64,000 bases of DNA from CALVGQ01 sp964368495 (GCA_964368495.1 CAYJAJ010000004.1:44763-108762); one strand, 5' to 3'. Shown: positions 54,373 through 63,594, numbered from the stretch's first letter. Translations and numbers: made by a program. The notes: generated by a model from the letters alone, not told the origin.

Positions 54373-55020
54373 TTGGAAAATAATGAAATGTTGATTTTAG
54401 CAGTGAATGCTGGTGTATTGGTATGTTTAGTTATAAATATTTTTTGTTGTTTTAAAAGAGGTTTGATTTTATCGTTTTGGGATTGTTTTGGTACAATTGT
54501 AGCCTTGCTTTTTGCATGGTATTTTTCGTCTTATGTAGCGGATATGATACGTATTTATCCGATGAGTTTAACGCCTGTTGCAGACAGTAGCTATGGACTA
54601 GCTGTAAATCGTTTGTTTAATGGGTATGCATGGATGCTCGTCTTATTTATTGTAATAAAAATAATCATGGTGTTCTTTACTCCGTTTATTAAGTTTTTAC
54701 AAAGAGTTCCTTTAGTGAAAGAAGTAAATCAGTTACTAGGAGCTGCTTTTGGTGTTGTTCTTACATGGATTTGGTGTTTGATTGCTATTTTTGTTTTATC
54801 GATGCCAATTATTGAAAATGGAACAATGCTAATTGAGAATACAATTTTAAATCCAATGTTAGAGTATTCATTTACTGCTGCGGATTTTACTAATGATTTT
54901 ATTAGTGATAATGAAACACTAAAAACAATTTTAAGTAAAGAAGAATTATCACAAGAAGATAGTGATTTTTTACAAGATTTAATGGAGAAATATGGAATAT
55001 CAAGTGACTGGACTAATTAA
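54373..55020 (+). CDS. CvpA-like membrane protein
   Basis: A membrane protein of about 215 residues with four hydrophobic helices (about 7-27, 30-55, 80-105 and 122-150). The order rnhC-(zapA)-cvpA-mutS2 is conserved in Firmicutes and suggests a CvpA/colicin-V-production family protein; the helix pattern FKRGLILSFWDCFGTIVALLFAW fits. TTG 54373 has AGAGGTGA before it; GTG 54364 and ATG 54388 are alternatives. Role unclear, linked in other bacteria to biofilm and envelope processes. Confidence 0.72.
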   Translation: MENNEMLILAVNAGVLVCLVINIFCCFKRGLILSFWDCFGTIVALLFAWYFSSYVADMIRIYPMSLTPVADSSYGLAVNRLFNGYAWMLVLFIVIKIIMVFFTPFIKFLQRVPLVKEVNQLLGAAFGVVLTWIWCLIAIFVLSMPIIENGTMLIENTILNPMLEYSFTAADFTNDFISDNETLKTILSKEELSQEDSDFLQDLMEKYGISSDWTN

Positions 55021-55034
55021 TAAGTGAGGGGTAT

Positions 55035-57338
55035 ATGAAACAATATCAGGGATTACAATTAGAAGAACTATTAGAAAGAATATCCAGGTATTGTTTCTTT
55101 TCAAAGGGAAAAGAAGATCTTTTAAACTGCATACCATCACTTTCAAGGTTAGAAATAATCCGCCGTACTTCTCAAACTAAAGAAGCACTGGAATGTGTAA
55201 TTCGTTATGGCACAATGCCTTTTGATGGTGTCAAAGATATTGAGGAAATATTAAAAGTTACTTTAAGGGATGGGATATGCAGCGGTTATGATTTGTTGCA
55301 AGTTGTTGATCATGAACGTGGATTAAATAGTGTTAAACAATATTTAGTGAAGGTAGAGTTTGATACGCCACTTTTAAATGAGCTTAGTTCATCACTTGTT
55401 AGTAATCAGCCCATTGTGAATAAAATCGAGAGCTGTATTAATAACTACGGTGAAGTAAAAGATCAGGCTTCTTCTAATTTATTATCAATTAGAAAGAGAT
55501 TAAAAAAGATTGATCAAGAGCTTATGGTTGCTGCTCAAAAATTTATATCTTCAAATTCATCCAAGTTAATGGATTCGATTGTAGCTACACGAAATAATCG
55601 TGTTGTGGTACTTGCGAAAATTAGCGAGAAAAATTCTTTGGGAGGATTTATTCACGGAGAAAGTTCTTCTGGTCAAACTGCTTATGTTGAACCTGCCTGT
55701 CTATTGTCTCTTAACAATGAAAAACAAAGTCTAATTTCTGCTGAAAATGAAGAAGTAGAACGAATTCTTTTTGAGTGTTCTCAAGTATTAAAAGAGGGGG
55801 CTCATCATTATTTGTATAATTTAAGTACATTGGCAATGCTAGATAGTATTTTTGCTAAAGCTCAGTATGGTAAAAGTGAAGATGGTATTGTAGCTACTCT
55901 TACAGATCAACAAGATTTGTATTTAAAAAATGCAAGACATCCTTTTATAGAAAGAAAATTTGTCGTTTCAAATACGTATAGGTTACAAGAACCAAAAAGG
56001 CTTTTGTTAGTAAGTGGTCCAAATACTGGTGGAAAAACCGTAAGTTTAAAATGTATTGGTTTATTTGTCTTAATGACTTATTGTGGTATACCTATTGGTT
56101 GTGATGAAGCAACTGTCCCATTTTTTGATGAAGTTTATATGGATATAACGGATGATCAATCGATTGTTCATTCTTTATCTACTTTTTCTGCTCATATATC
56201 TAAATTAGCGCATATTACAAATCATGTGACTTCTAAGTCGCTTGTTTTACTCGATGAAATCGGAAGCGGAACTGACCCGAAAGAAGGAGAAAGTTTAGCC
56301 ATTGCAATATTAAATGATTTAAGGTTAAAAAAATGCATGAGTGTTGTTACTACACATTATGGTAGGCTAAAAGCTTATGGTAAAAAACATGAAGATATCT
56401 TACTAGCTTCAGTTCAGTTTGATGTAGAAAAAATGCAACCTACATTTAAGTTTATTGAGGGATTGACAGGGCAGTCTAATGCGTTTACAATCGCTAAAAA
56501 ATATAATTTAAAAGAGAGTATATTAAAAGAGGCTAATCATCTTAAGCAACAACAAAAATCAAATGAAGATGAATTAATAGAAAAATTAGAAATACAAGTG
56601 TCAAAGCAAGAAAAAATTAATGAAGAGCTAAATTTAAAGCTTCAAGAAATTAAAAATGCTCATATAGAATTGCAAAAGGAAAAAGATTCTCTTATATTAA
56701 ATAAAGAAAAATACATGGATAAGGCAAAAGAAGAAGCATCGGAATACATTTTAAAGATTCAAATTGAAGCTGATGAATTTTTAAAGACGCTTAAAATGAA
56801 TCAAGAAGTGAAACCTCATATTATAAATCAATTTAAACACAACATAGATAGTCTAGTAGAGGATGAACAAGAAATATCAAGTTCGACCCATGAATTTGTG
56901 GTTGGGGATCATGTTTCAATAAGTAGTTCACATCAAATTGGAAAAATTGTTTCAATGAGCTCTAATAAGGTCGTTGTTGAAATTAATGGTATGAAAGTAA
57001 CAACAAAAAAAGATCAACTACAACACCGTGTTGTTAAAGAAACAAAAAAAATGATTAAAAAGAAAGTGGTTGACCACATAAAGCCAAAAGTATCTTTGGA
57101 ATGTAATTTAATTGGGTATCGCGTAGAAGAAGCCATAACCATTTTTGAAAAGTACATGGATGATGTATTGTTGGCTAATTTAAATAATTTCAGGATTATT
57201 CATGGTGTAGGGACTGGTGCATTACGAACAGCGATTCATGAGCGATTAAAAAGAAGAAAAGATATAGAATTTCGCTTAGGAGGACAAGGTGAAGGCGGAG
57301 TAGGTGCTACTGTCGTAAGCTTTGTAAATAAAAAATGA
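55035..57338 (+). CDS. mutS2: Endonuclease MutS2
   Basis: MutS-like ATPase of 767 residues without a mismatch-reading domain; it suppresses recombination or rescues collided ribosomes in other Firmicutes. ATPase motifs are SGPNTGGKTVSLK, YMDITDDQSIVHSLSTFSAH and VLLDEIGSGTDPKEG. A long coiled coil (about 500-600) follows. A C-terminal Smr domain begins near 690 with LIGYRVEEAIT and FRIIHGVGTGALR. RBS TGAGGGG precedes ATG 55035. The gene overlaps uvrC by 4 bp. Confidence 0.95.
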   Translation: MKQYQGLQLEELLERISRYCFFSKGKEDLLNCIPSLSRLEIIRRTSQTKEALECVIRYGTMPFDGVKDIEEILKVTLRDGICSGYDLLQVVDHERGLNSVKQYLVKVEFDTPLLNELSSSLVSNQPIVNKIESCINNYGEVKDQASSNLLSIRKRLKKIDQELMVAAQKFISSNSSKLMDSIVATRNNRVVVLAKISEKNSLGGFIHGESSSGQTAYVEPACLLSLNNEKQSLISAENEEVERILFECSQVLKEGAHHYLYNLSTLAMLDSIFAKAQYGKSEDGIVATLTDQQDLYLKNARHPFIERKFVVSNTYRLQEPKRLLLVSGPNTGGKTVSLKCIGLFVLMTYCGIPIGCDEATVPFFDEVYMDITDDQSIVHSLSTFSAHISKLAHITNHVTSKSLVLLDEIGSGTDPKEGESLAIAILNDLRLKKCMSVVTTHYGRLKAYGKKHEDILLASVQFDVEKMQPTFKFIEGLTGQSNAFTIAKKYNLKESILKEANHLKQQQKSNEDELIEKLEIQVSKQEKINEELNLKLQEIKNAHIELQKEKDSLILNKEKYMDKAKEEASEYILKIQIEADEFLKTLKMNQEVKPHIINQFKHNIDSLVEDEQEISSSTHEFVVGDHVSISSSHQIGKIVSMSSNKVVVEINGMKVTTKKDQLQHRVVKETKKMIKKKVVDHIKPKVSLECNLIGYRVEEAITIFEKYMDDVLLANLNNFRIIHGVGTGALRTAIHERLKRRKDIEFRLGGQGEGGVGATVVSFVNKK

Positions 57339-59059
57339 GTAATGAAAAATTAAAAGCTAAATTAGCAACTTTACCACTTGAACCTGGTTGTTATATGATG
57401 AAAAATGAAGATGGTGATATCATTTATGTGGGAAAGGCTAAAAAGCTAAGAAATCGTGTGAATCAGTATTTTATAGGTGCGCATGATTATAAGACAACAA
57501 AACTAGTATCACTGATTCGAGATTTTGAGTTCATAGTTACTCACTCAGAAAAAGAAGCGTTGCTGTTAGAAATTAATTTGATAAAAAAACATCGTCCGCG
57601 ATTCAACATTATTTTCATGGATGATAAAACTTATCCTTATATTAAATTAACAAATGAAACTTACCCTACTTGTAAAGTTGTAAGGGATGCAAAAAAAGAC
57701 CGTAAGGCAAAGTATTTCGGTCCATTTCCTGATTCTTATGCAGCTAGACAAACAATGAATTTGCTAAATCAACTTTACCCACTTAGAAAATGCAAAAATA
57801 TGCCTAAAAAAGTGTGCTTATACTATCACATAGGCCAATGTTTGGGTCCATGTGAGTATGATATCGATCCTGTAGTATATAAAGAATTAATACATAAAAT
57901 AACATCTTTTTTAAAGGGAGATGTATCTGAATTACTTAAAGAGCTACAAGTTGAAATGAGTGTTGCTGCAGAAAATTTGCAGTTTGAAAAAGCACAAAAA
58001 CTAAAAGAATTAATAACGTCAATTAAACATATTGTTGATCGACAATCTGTTCAAATCGGAGATCAGAAAAATCGGGATGTCTTTGCTTACTATGAGGATA
58101 AAGGATATATTGCAATCCAAGGTCTATTAATTCGGGAGGGGAAACTTTTGCAGCGCGAATTTGTCACTCAACCCTTATATGAAGACGCAAGTGAAAACTG
58201 TACTAGTTTTTTAATTCAATATTATGAGCAACATCCCATTCCTAGTGAAATAGTTGTTCCTAATGATATAGATAATGAATTGTTGGCATCACTTTTAAAT
58301 ACGAAAGTAATACAACCGAAAAAAAGCTTTAGAAATAAACTTCTTGAAATGGCTCAAAAAAATGCAAAACAAGCATTAGATAATAAATTTGAACAATTAG
58401 AATATGAAAATTCTGTCAAAGAAAACAGCATTGAGGAGCTGAGGAGACTTTGCAATCTAAAAAAACTTAACAGAATTGAAGTTTTTGATAATTCACATAT
58501 TTTTGGAGCTTTTAGCGTTTCAGCAATGATTGTTTATCAAGACTTAGCTTATAATAAAAAAGAATATCGCTTATATAAATTACATACCGGAAATAGTGAT
58601 GTCGATTCTATGAAGGAAGCACTTTATCGTCGTTATCCTGACTTGCTATTAGTTGATGGGGGCATTCAACAAATTAATGCAGCAAAGGAAATATTTGAAA
58701 TGTTGGACTTAACTATCCCTGTCTTTGGATTAGTTAAAGATAATAAGCATAATACTGCTGGATTACTTTCAATAAATAATGAGCTATTGGAAATAAAAAG
58801 AAACAGTGATGTGTTTTTCTTAATCACAAATCTTCAAGATGAAGTGCATCGATTTGCTATTAACTATCATCGCAAACTACGATCTAAAGCACAAACGAAA
58901 TCAATTCTTGATGAAATTGAAGGTGTGGGACCAAAGAGAAAGAAAATGCTAATGAATCATTTCAAAAGCTTCAAAAGGATTAAAGAAGCATCAATCGAAG
59001 AATTGTGTGAAGTTGTACCGCACCAAGTTGCCTTAAATATAATTGAGGAAATTCATTAA
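57335..59059 (+). CDS. uvrC: Excinuclease ABC subunit C
   Basis: Nuclease of nucleotide excision repair making both incisions. It has 574 residues. The N-terminal GIY-YIG domain has GCYMMKNEDGDIIYVGKAKKLRNRV. A UVR helix pair follows near 195-220. The RNase H-like C-terminal domain has IEVFDNSHIFGAFSVSAMI and LLVDGGIQQINAA. The last 45 residues form a helix-hairpin-helix domain with IEGVGPKRKKMLM. It starts in an ATGA overlap with mutS2. Confidence 0.96.
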   Translation: MSNEKLKAKLATLPLEPGCYMMKNEDGDIIYVGKAKKLRNRVNQYFIGAHDYKTTKLVSLIRDFEFIVTHSEKEALLLEINLIKKHRPRFNIIFMDDKTYPYIKLTNETYPTCKVVRDAKKDRKAKYFGPFPDSYAARQTMNLLNQLYPLRKCKNMPKKVCLYYHIGQCLGPCEYDIDPVVYKELIHKITSFLKGDVSELLKELQVEMSVAAENLQFEKAQKLKELITSIKHIVDRQSVQIGDQKNRDVFAYYEDKGYIAIQGLLIREGKLLQREFVTQPLYEDASENCTSFLIQYYEQHPIPSEIVVPNDIDNELLASLLNTKVIQPKKSFRNKLLEMAQKNAKQALDNKFEQLEYENSVKENSIEELRRLCNLKKLNRIEVFDNSHIFGAFSVSAMIVYQDLAYNKKEYRLYKLHTGNSDVDSMKEALYRRYPDLLLVDGGIQQINAAKEIFEMLDLTIPVFGLVKDNKHNTAGLLSINNELLEIKRNSDVFFLITNLQDEVHRFAINYHRKLRSKAQTKSILDEIEGVGPKRKKMLMNHFKSFKRIKEASIEELCEVVPHQVALNIIEEIH

Positions 59060-59108
59060 GTACCTTTTAAGTTGTTTTGCATAAAATAAATTAAAAGGAG
59101 TGATATAT

Positions 59109-59312
59109 ATGACTAGAATATTAACTGCTAAAGAGAAAGAAGTATTTGATTTATTGATTAATAATCACGACACTAAAGAGATAGCGATGAAATTATCGAT
59201 TAGTGAAAAAACAGTTAGAAATCATATTTCCAACGTAATATGCAAACTAGAAGTAAAAGGTAGAGCGCAAGCAGTGGTTGAATTAATACGTTGTAAAGAG
59301 CTTACACTATAG
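59109..59312 (+). CDS. Stand-alone LuxR-type DNA-binding protein (GerE-like)
   Basis: A 67-residue protein that is only a LuxR/GerE helix-turn-helix: LTAKEKEVFDLLINN, then TKEIAMKLSISEKTVRNHISNVICKL. It has no receiver or sensor domain, as in Bacillus GerE. ATG 59109 follows AAAAGGAG eight bases upstream. It sits 50 bp after uvrC and ends at its own terminator. Regulated genes are not evident; a role in spore or cell-envelope genes is conjecture. Confidence 0.82.
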   Translation: MTRILTAKEKEVFDLLINNHDTKEIAMKLSISEKTVRNHISNVICKLEVKGRAQAVVELIRCKELTL

Positions 59313-59336
59313 CCTTCGTTTTTCGAAGGTTTTTTC
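59313..59336 (+). terminator. Terminator after the GerE-like gene
   Basis: CCTTCG against CGAAGG with a T5 loop, then six Ts and CTTT. It follows the stop codon directly. Confidence 0.88.
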
Positions 59337-59374
59337 TTTGAATTTTGTGCTATAATACTAAAGAGGTGGTCATT

Positions 59375-60364
59375 TTGAAAACAAAACGTATTTTTTTTGT
59401 TGCAGGAATTTTTGTGATTGCACTTTCTTGTATTTTAGTTATGAATAATAATTTTAATCGTTTATCGCGATATTCGTATACTCCTTATTTAACAGATGAA
59501 GAAATTTCAATATTGGATACTAATTTAACAGATAAAGAAATCGAATATATTATTGAATGGAGTATTTATCCAGGTTATTTACTAGATTATGCTGATAAAG
59601 ATGGATTTAGCGTTTTTCATATTATGGAGTATGATTATTTAAATGATTATCATAAGTCAATTTCTGATGAAAACATTGTGAAACTTGTGGAAGCCACAAG
59701 AGATTATTTGAGTGTTGAAAAACTTGCAGAATGGCTGAATCATTATGACATTGAAACTGTGTTGTTTTATAGCGAAAATGGAGATGTGTATAATTCTGAT
59801 GGTCGCTTAGCTACAAGACCAAGTGCTTCTTCAACTTTTTTAAGTAATGAAATCGGTGTTTCAACTAGAGTTCCTTATGTGTTAGAACAAGTAACATCTA
59901 TACCCACAGTGAATGATCCAATTTTAGTTAAAGATACGATTATTGAACCTTTAAATCAATTGTGTGCAGCAATTGAAGAAGATAACGTAAATCCATTACC
60001 GTGTGCAGCATTATCAATTACAGAGGGGTATGTTTCATACCATGATCAAATTCTAATTTATGAAGAAGCATTATTGGAATATGGTAGTGAGGTATTATAT
60101 TACGAAAACTATCCCGGACATGATGACAGTCAACTAGGATGGAGTGTTGATTTTGCAGTTACTGGAATTGTAGAAAGAAATTTTGATCTAACTGTGCAGT
60201 ATAAATGGTTAAAGGAGAACGCACATCAATTTGGTTTCATCGAACTGCATACAAAAGAAGATGTAGGCCTTACTAATAAAATAGGAGAACCACATCATTG
60301 GCGATATGTAGGTGTTGAAAAAGCAACTAACATGTATGAAAATGATTATAATTATTTTGAATAA
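59375..60364 (+). CDS. VanY-like (M15) D,D-carboxypeptidase homologue with altered zinc site
   Basis: An envelope protein, 329 residues: a single N-terminal membrane anchor (about 8-22) and an M15-type domain near the C-terminus. The second zinc motif is intact (EPHHWRYVG, usual form EPWHFRYVG). The first, normally SxHxxGxAxD, reads DDSQLGWSVDF, so the zinc His is Ser252, with His249 three residues earlier and Asp259 kept. Catalysis is therefore uncertain. TTG 59375 is chosen because AGAGGTGG lies just upstream; a TGn-type -10 (CTATAATAC) lies 20 bp before. Confidence 0.8.
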   Translation: MKTKRIFFVAGIFVIALSCILVMNNNFNRLSRYSYTPYLTDEEISILDTNLTDKEIEYIIEWSIYPGYLLDYADKDGFSVFHIMEYDYLNDYHKSISDENIVKLVEATRDYLSVEKLAEWLNHYDIETVLFYSENGDVYNSDGRLATRPSASSTFLSNEIGVSTRVPYVLEQVTSIPTVNDPILVKDTIIEPLNQLCAAIEEDNVNPLPCAALSITEGYVSYHDQILIYEEALLEYGSEVLYYENYPGHDDSQLGWSVDFAVTGIVERNFDLTVQYKWLKENAHQFGFIELHTKEDVGLTNKIGEPHHWRYVGVEKATNMYENDYNYFE

Positions 60365-60443
60365 ACCTGAATAAGTTCATTATTCAGGTTTTAGTTTGTT
60401 CTAAAATAGGATGTTTTTCATAACATATGAATGGGTGAAGAAC

Positions 60444-61370
60444 ATGAAAATAAAACAAGTGAAAAAAATAGGATCATTGTTGTTTGCATTTGTAGCATTA
60501 ATTGCTTATAGTGTTAGTTTAAGAAATGAAACAGAATTAGTTAGTCAAGAAGGTAATGAAAAAGAGTACATTGAAATATTATTGATGAATGAATTTAATG
60601 AAAATGTTCCTTTTACTATTGAAGTGGAAGCTAATTTGGATATGACAACACTTTGTAATTTTATAGTAGAAAAAATGCAGTTAAATGCGAATTTAAAAGA
60701 TGGCTTTACAGGTATTTTTCCTGTAGGGTTAAAAGTTAATGTAGCAAAAGTTGAAGTAGGTATTTTATATATCGATTTTAATGATAATCTTAATGAAATA
60801 AATCCTTCTTTTGAACTAAAAATAATAGAAGCAATGAGTTATGTATTTACACAGTTTGATGATGTCCACTCATTTAAGTTTACAGTTAATAATCAAGAAG
60901 TAACTAAATTAAACAAAGGGCAAATTCAGATAAATCAACCAATACAAAAAGGATTAATACTTAATAATTTTTCATCTGTAGATGCAATGTTGCACCGTTC
61001 AAATGGGTTTTTAGTCGCTTTTAAAAGAAAAGTTAATTATGATACTTATATTACTTATCAGATGATAAGAAGTAACGATTCGATTGTTGATTGCATTGAG
61101 AATTACTACACAAACAGTGATTCAATCTTTTTAAATCAAGAAATTATATTTAAACAATTTGAAATAAATCAAGAAGACCGAACTTTGGTTGTCGATTGCA
61201 GTTCTGAAATATTAACACCACAGAAAACATGCAATCCACAATACAGTGAGTCGATTTTATTTACACTTAATGCGAATTTTGATGTAGATAAAATATTGCT
61301 TGTTGTAGAAGGTTTAACGGTATGTGAAGTTGATACAGACACATTAAGAATTAATGAGATTGTATTTTAA
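60444..61370 (+). CDS. GerMN-domain lipoprotein-like protein
   Basis: A secreted or membrane-anchored protein of 308 residues. A hydrophobic segment at about 10-22 is followed by two related folds: one near 40-150 with FPVGLKVNVAKVEVGILYIDFNDNL, the typical GerMN strand pair, and one in the C-terminal half with FEINQEDRTLVVDCSSEIL and SILFTLNANFDVDKILLVVEG. GerMN domains occur in spore germination protein GerM and in envelope lipoproteins. No Cys lipobox is evident. ATG 60444 follows GGGTGAAG. It lies between the VanY-like and phosphodiesterase genes. Confidence 0.7.
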   Translation: MKIKQVKKIGSLLFAFVALIAYSVSLRNETELVSQEGNEKEYIEILLMNEFNENVPFTIEVEANLDMTTLCNFIVEKMQLNANLKDGFTGIFPVGLKVNVAKVEVGILYIDFNDNLNEINPSFELKIIEAMSYVFTQFDDVHSFKFTVNNQEVTKLNKGQIQINQPIQKGLILNNFSSVDAMLHRSNGFLVAFKRKVNYDTYITYQMIRSNDSIVDCIENYYTNSDSIFLNQEIIFKQFEINQEDRTLVVDCSSEILTPQKTCNPQYSESILFTLNANFDVDKILLVVEGLTVCEVDTDTLRINEIVF

Positions 61371-61409
61371 AAAAACTTGAACTATTGTATAATTAATATG
61401 GGTGATGAT

Positions 61410-61871
61410 ATGAAACTAGTAGTTGTAAGTGATAATCATAAAAATTCAATTATTTTAAATAGTGTAATTGAAAAATATCAAAATGAAGATGTTGTAATGA
61501 TTCACTGCGGAGATAGTGAAATGCCATCAAGTCTACTAAGGAACTTTATTTGTGTCCGAGGAAACAATGATTTTGACGTGGATTTTCCGTTATTTAGAAT
61601 AGTTGATTTTGCTGATCACAAAATTTACATTACTCATGGTCATAAAGAAATTATTTTTGGAAGTAAAAATCATTTGCTGCAAAAGGCAAAATCTTTAGGA
61701 TGTAGTCTTGTACTTTATGGTCATACACATATATTTGAAGATTTAATGTTAGAGGGAATCAGGTTTGTTAATCCTGGGTCTATGAGATATAATCGTGATG
61801 GAACAAGAACTAGCTATGCTGAAATAGAGATCTTAGGAAAAGAAATCACAGTTAAAAGAATAGATTGTTAA
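61410..61871 (+). CDS. YfcE/MJ0936-family metallophosphoesterase
   Basis: A small metal-dependent phosphodiesterase of 153 residues. All five motifs are visible: SDNHKNSI, HCGDSEMPS, RGNNDFD, ITHGHKEI and YGHTHIFE. Such enzymes hydrolyse phosphodiesters in vitro, but their natural substrate is often unknown. ATG 61410 follows GGTGAT closely; ATG 61398 lies in frame but has no ribosome site. It is the last gene before the tRNA. Confidence 0.88.
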   Translation: MKLVVVSDNHKNSIILNSVIEKYQNEDVVMIHCGDSEMPSSLLRNFICVRGNNDFDVDFPLFRIVDFADHKIYITHGHKEIIFGSKNHLLQKAKSLGCSLVLYGHTHIFEDLMLEGIRFVNPGSMRYNRDGTRTSYAEIEILGKEITVKRIDC

Positions 61872-61878
61872 AATATGC

Positions 61879-61907
61879 TTGCGTAGTGTATTAAATTTTG
61901 TTATTAT
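61879..61907 (+). promoter_or_regulatory. Promoter of the tRNA-Arg gene
   Basis: TTGCGT (61879-61884), a 17-bp spacer and TATTAT (61902-61907), ending 23 bp before the mature tRNA. Confidence 0.65.
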
Positions 61908-61929
61908 ATTTAAGCATTATGCAAAACAT

Positions 61930-62006
61930 GTCCTCGTAGCTCAGTTGGATAGAGCATGCGCCTTCTAAGCGCACGGTCGAAGGTTCGAATCCTTTCGAGG
62001 ATGCCA
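61930..62006 (+). tRNA. tRNA-Arg (anticodon UCU, reads AGA)
   Basis: A cloverleaf folds cleanly. The 7-bp acceptor pairs GTCCTCG with CGAGGAT (first pair G-U). The D stem is GCTC/GAGC, the anticodon stem TGCGC/GCGCA with loop CTTCTAA, and the T arm GAAGG/CCTTT with loop TTCGAAT. CCA is encoded at the 3' end (62004-62006). The anticodon TCT lies at positions 34-36. AGA is the main arginine codon expected in such AT-rich genomes. Confidence 0.96.
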
Positions 62007-62303
62007 TTGTAACTAAAGGAGATAGATATCTTATCTCATAAGTCCAAGAAATTGGGCTTTTTTAGTGCCTTAGTGGAAATTTGTGTGTAAAAACGTAATA
62101 ATTTTTCATTAATATGAGTAGCTTTCGCTAAAATTAGGGAATAAATGACTTTCGAATTTCACTGCAAATTCATGGCTTTACATAAATATTATAACCAAAT
62201 CATCGACTTATCACGAGTGTAAGTGGGTTTTGTGTTAAGCTAGAGAAAGGTTTTATAATGTTGAAAATACTGGATATTTTTACGATTTAATAATTCGTGC
62301 TTT
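62007..62303. other. Gene-free stretch after tRNA-Arg
   Basis: It begins with the tRNA terminator (62040-62063). The rest is AT-rich with no convincing gene. Just before the IS3 remnant, a short frame (TGYFYDLIIRALTS) could be a decayed upstream part of the same transposase. No left inverted repeat of the element is visible. Confidence 0.5.
62040..62063 (+). terminator. Terminator of tRNA-Arg
   Basis: AAGTCCAA against TTGGGCTT (one G-T pair) with a GAAA loop and T5 tail. Confidence 0.85.
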
Positions 62304-62632
62304 AACTTCATAAGAAGGTGGCAATATCAACACCAAAGTTATCAAAGAAGATTAAAGAAACTAAACATTAAACAAAGCGTTTCCAAAAAGGAAATAGTAT
62401 AGATAATGGTTTGATGGAAAGCTTCTTTGGTATTTTAAATTCAGAGATATTTTATGGATTCGAAAATGATTATAGAAATGTAGATGAATTAATAATAGCT
62501 ATTGTTGAATATATAGTTTACTATAATAAAAATCGAATTAAAAAATAAAAAGGATTATAACTACTATACAGTCAGGAATCACGCCACAAGTTTACCCTAA
62601 TTTAACTTCACTGATAAATGTGGGTCAGTTCG
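62304..62632 (+). mobile_element. IS3-family (IS150-like) transposase remnant
   Basis: A 5'-truncated, frame-broken transposase end. From 62319 it reads WQYQHQSYQRRLKKLNIKQSVSKK. After a missing A in the A5 run at 62385-62389 it continues GNSIDNGLMESFFGILNSE, which holds the third catalytic residue (Glu), and FENDYRNVDELIIAI and YYNKNRIK. A later part reads GITPQVY, the usual C-terminal motif. The end GGGTCAGTTCG near 62622-62632 matches the right inverted repeat of IS150-type elements. The left end is missing, so it is not movable by itself. Confidence 0.82.
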
Positions 62633-62729
62633 TTTTTAAGACACTTTTAAGAAATAACTTGATTTAATGCACTCGTATTTGAAATGGCTAAAAAAATATT
62701 GTAGAATAATAAAAAGGATATTATATATA

Positions 62730-63449
62730 ATGACTAATAACGAAGTTAAAAAACATTTGTATATTGAAATTGCAGATATAATAATGGATGAGATTATTTC
62801 AGGTAAATATGAAATAGGCTCTGTTTTTACATCTGAAAGAAGATTGATGATTAAGTATAATGTTTCTCGTTTTACAATTAGACAAGCTATTGATAGGTTA
62901 GAAGATTTAGGTTATTTGAAGAGTGAACATGGAAGAGGAACATTTGTTCACTTGCCAAATTTTAAAACTGAACTAGGAGGTTTTTTTAGCTTCACGCATA
63001 TTATGCGAAAACAAAACAAAGAGGTAACCACAAAAGTTCTACAACTAAGAATAATTAATAATGATGTTGAAAAACAAACAAAATTTAATAATGATAAAAT
63101 ACTTTACAAAATTGTTCGCTTAAGGATGCTGGATGGAAAAAAAGTATTACTAGAAACAAACTATCTTCCCTATTTCAGATTTGAGGGATTAACTAAGAAA
63201 GATTTGGAAAGTTCATCATTACATGAAATAATTACTATATGGTATAGAACTCCTCTTACAAAAGCTGAGGAAATTTTTCAACTAATAAGATTGAATGATG
63301 AAAATGCACCATATTTAGATGGGAAAAGTGGAGAAATTGCATTATCAAAGGAACGATACTCGTATTATAATGATGAGTTAGTTTGTTATACTAAAAGTAT
63401 TTCGGTGGATGAGGAGTTAACTTATAAAGTCCTGGTTAAATCAGAATAA
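62730..63449 (+). CDS. GntR-family transcriptional regulator with UTRA sensor domain (HutC type)
   Basis: A 239-residue repressor-type regulator. The N-terminal winged helix (about 1-70) shows SERRLMIKYNVSRFTIRQAIDRLEDLGYLKSEHGRGTFV. The C-terminal UTRA domain (about 90-235) starts with GGFFSFTHIM and contains LYKIVRLRMLDGKKVLLETNYLP, the ligand strand, and RYSYYNDELVCYTKS. ATG 62730 follows AAAAAGGA; the frame upstream to 62667 is not needed. The next gene is an ABC-importer lipoprotein whose promoter has a perfect 8-8 bp palindrome, a likely operator for this protein. Ligand unknown. Confidence 0.9.
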   Translation: MTNNEVKKHLYIEIADIIMDEIISGKYEIGSVFTSERRLMIKYNVSRFTIRQAIDRLEDLGYLKSEHGRGTFVHLPNFKTELGGFFSFTHIMRKQNKEVTTKVLQLRIINNDVEKQTKFNNDKILYKIVRLRMLDGKKVLLETNYLPYFRFEGLTKKDLESSSLHEIITIWYRTPLTKAEEIFQLIRLNDENAPYLDGKSGEIALSKERYSYYNDELVCYTKSISVDEELTYKVLVKSE

Positions 63450-63536
63450 TATTGTATAGAAATAAGCGTGAATTTAAATGCTTATTTTTAATTTTGAAAT
63501 TTTAAAATAAAGGTTAAAATAAATAATTGAAAGGGG

Positions 63537-63565
63537 TTGCATTAAAAAGAATCTTGTTGTAAAAT
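63537..63565 (+). promoter_or_regulatory. Promoter of the ABC-importer gene
   Basis: TTGCAT (63537-63542), a 17-bp spacer and TAAAAT (63560-63565). Transcription would begin near 63572, at the edge of the operator palindrome. Confidence 0.75.
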
Positions 63566-63574
63566 ATTAACAGG

Positions 63575-63594
63575 TACATACCAGTAGGTATGTA
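63575..63594. promoter_or_regulatory. Candidate operator for the GntR/UTRA regulator
   Basis: TACATACC and GGTATGTA are perfect 8-bp arms around AGTA. It lies just after the -10 element and before the AAGGAGG ribosome site. Its position would allow a bound repressor to block transcription. HutC-type regulators often bind GGTAT-type palindromes of this size. Confidence 0.6.
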
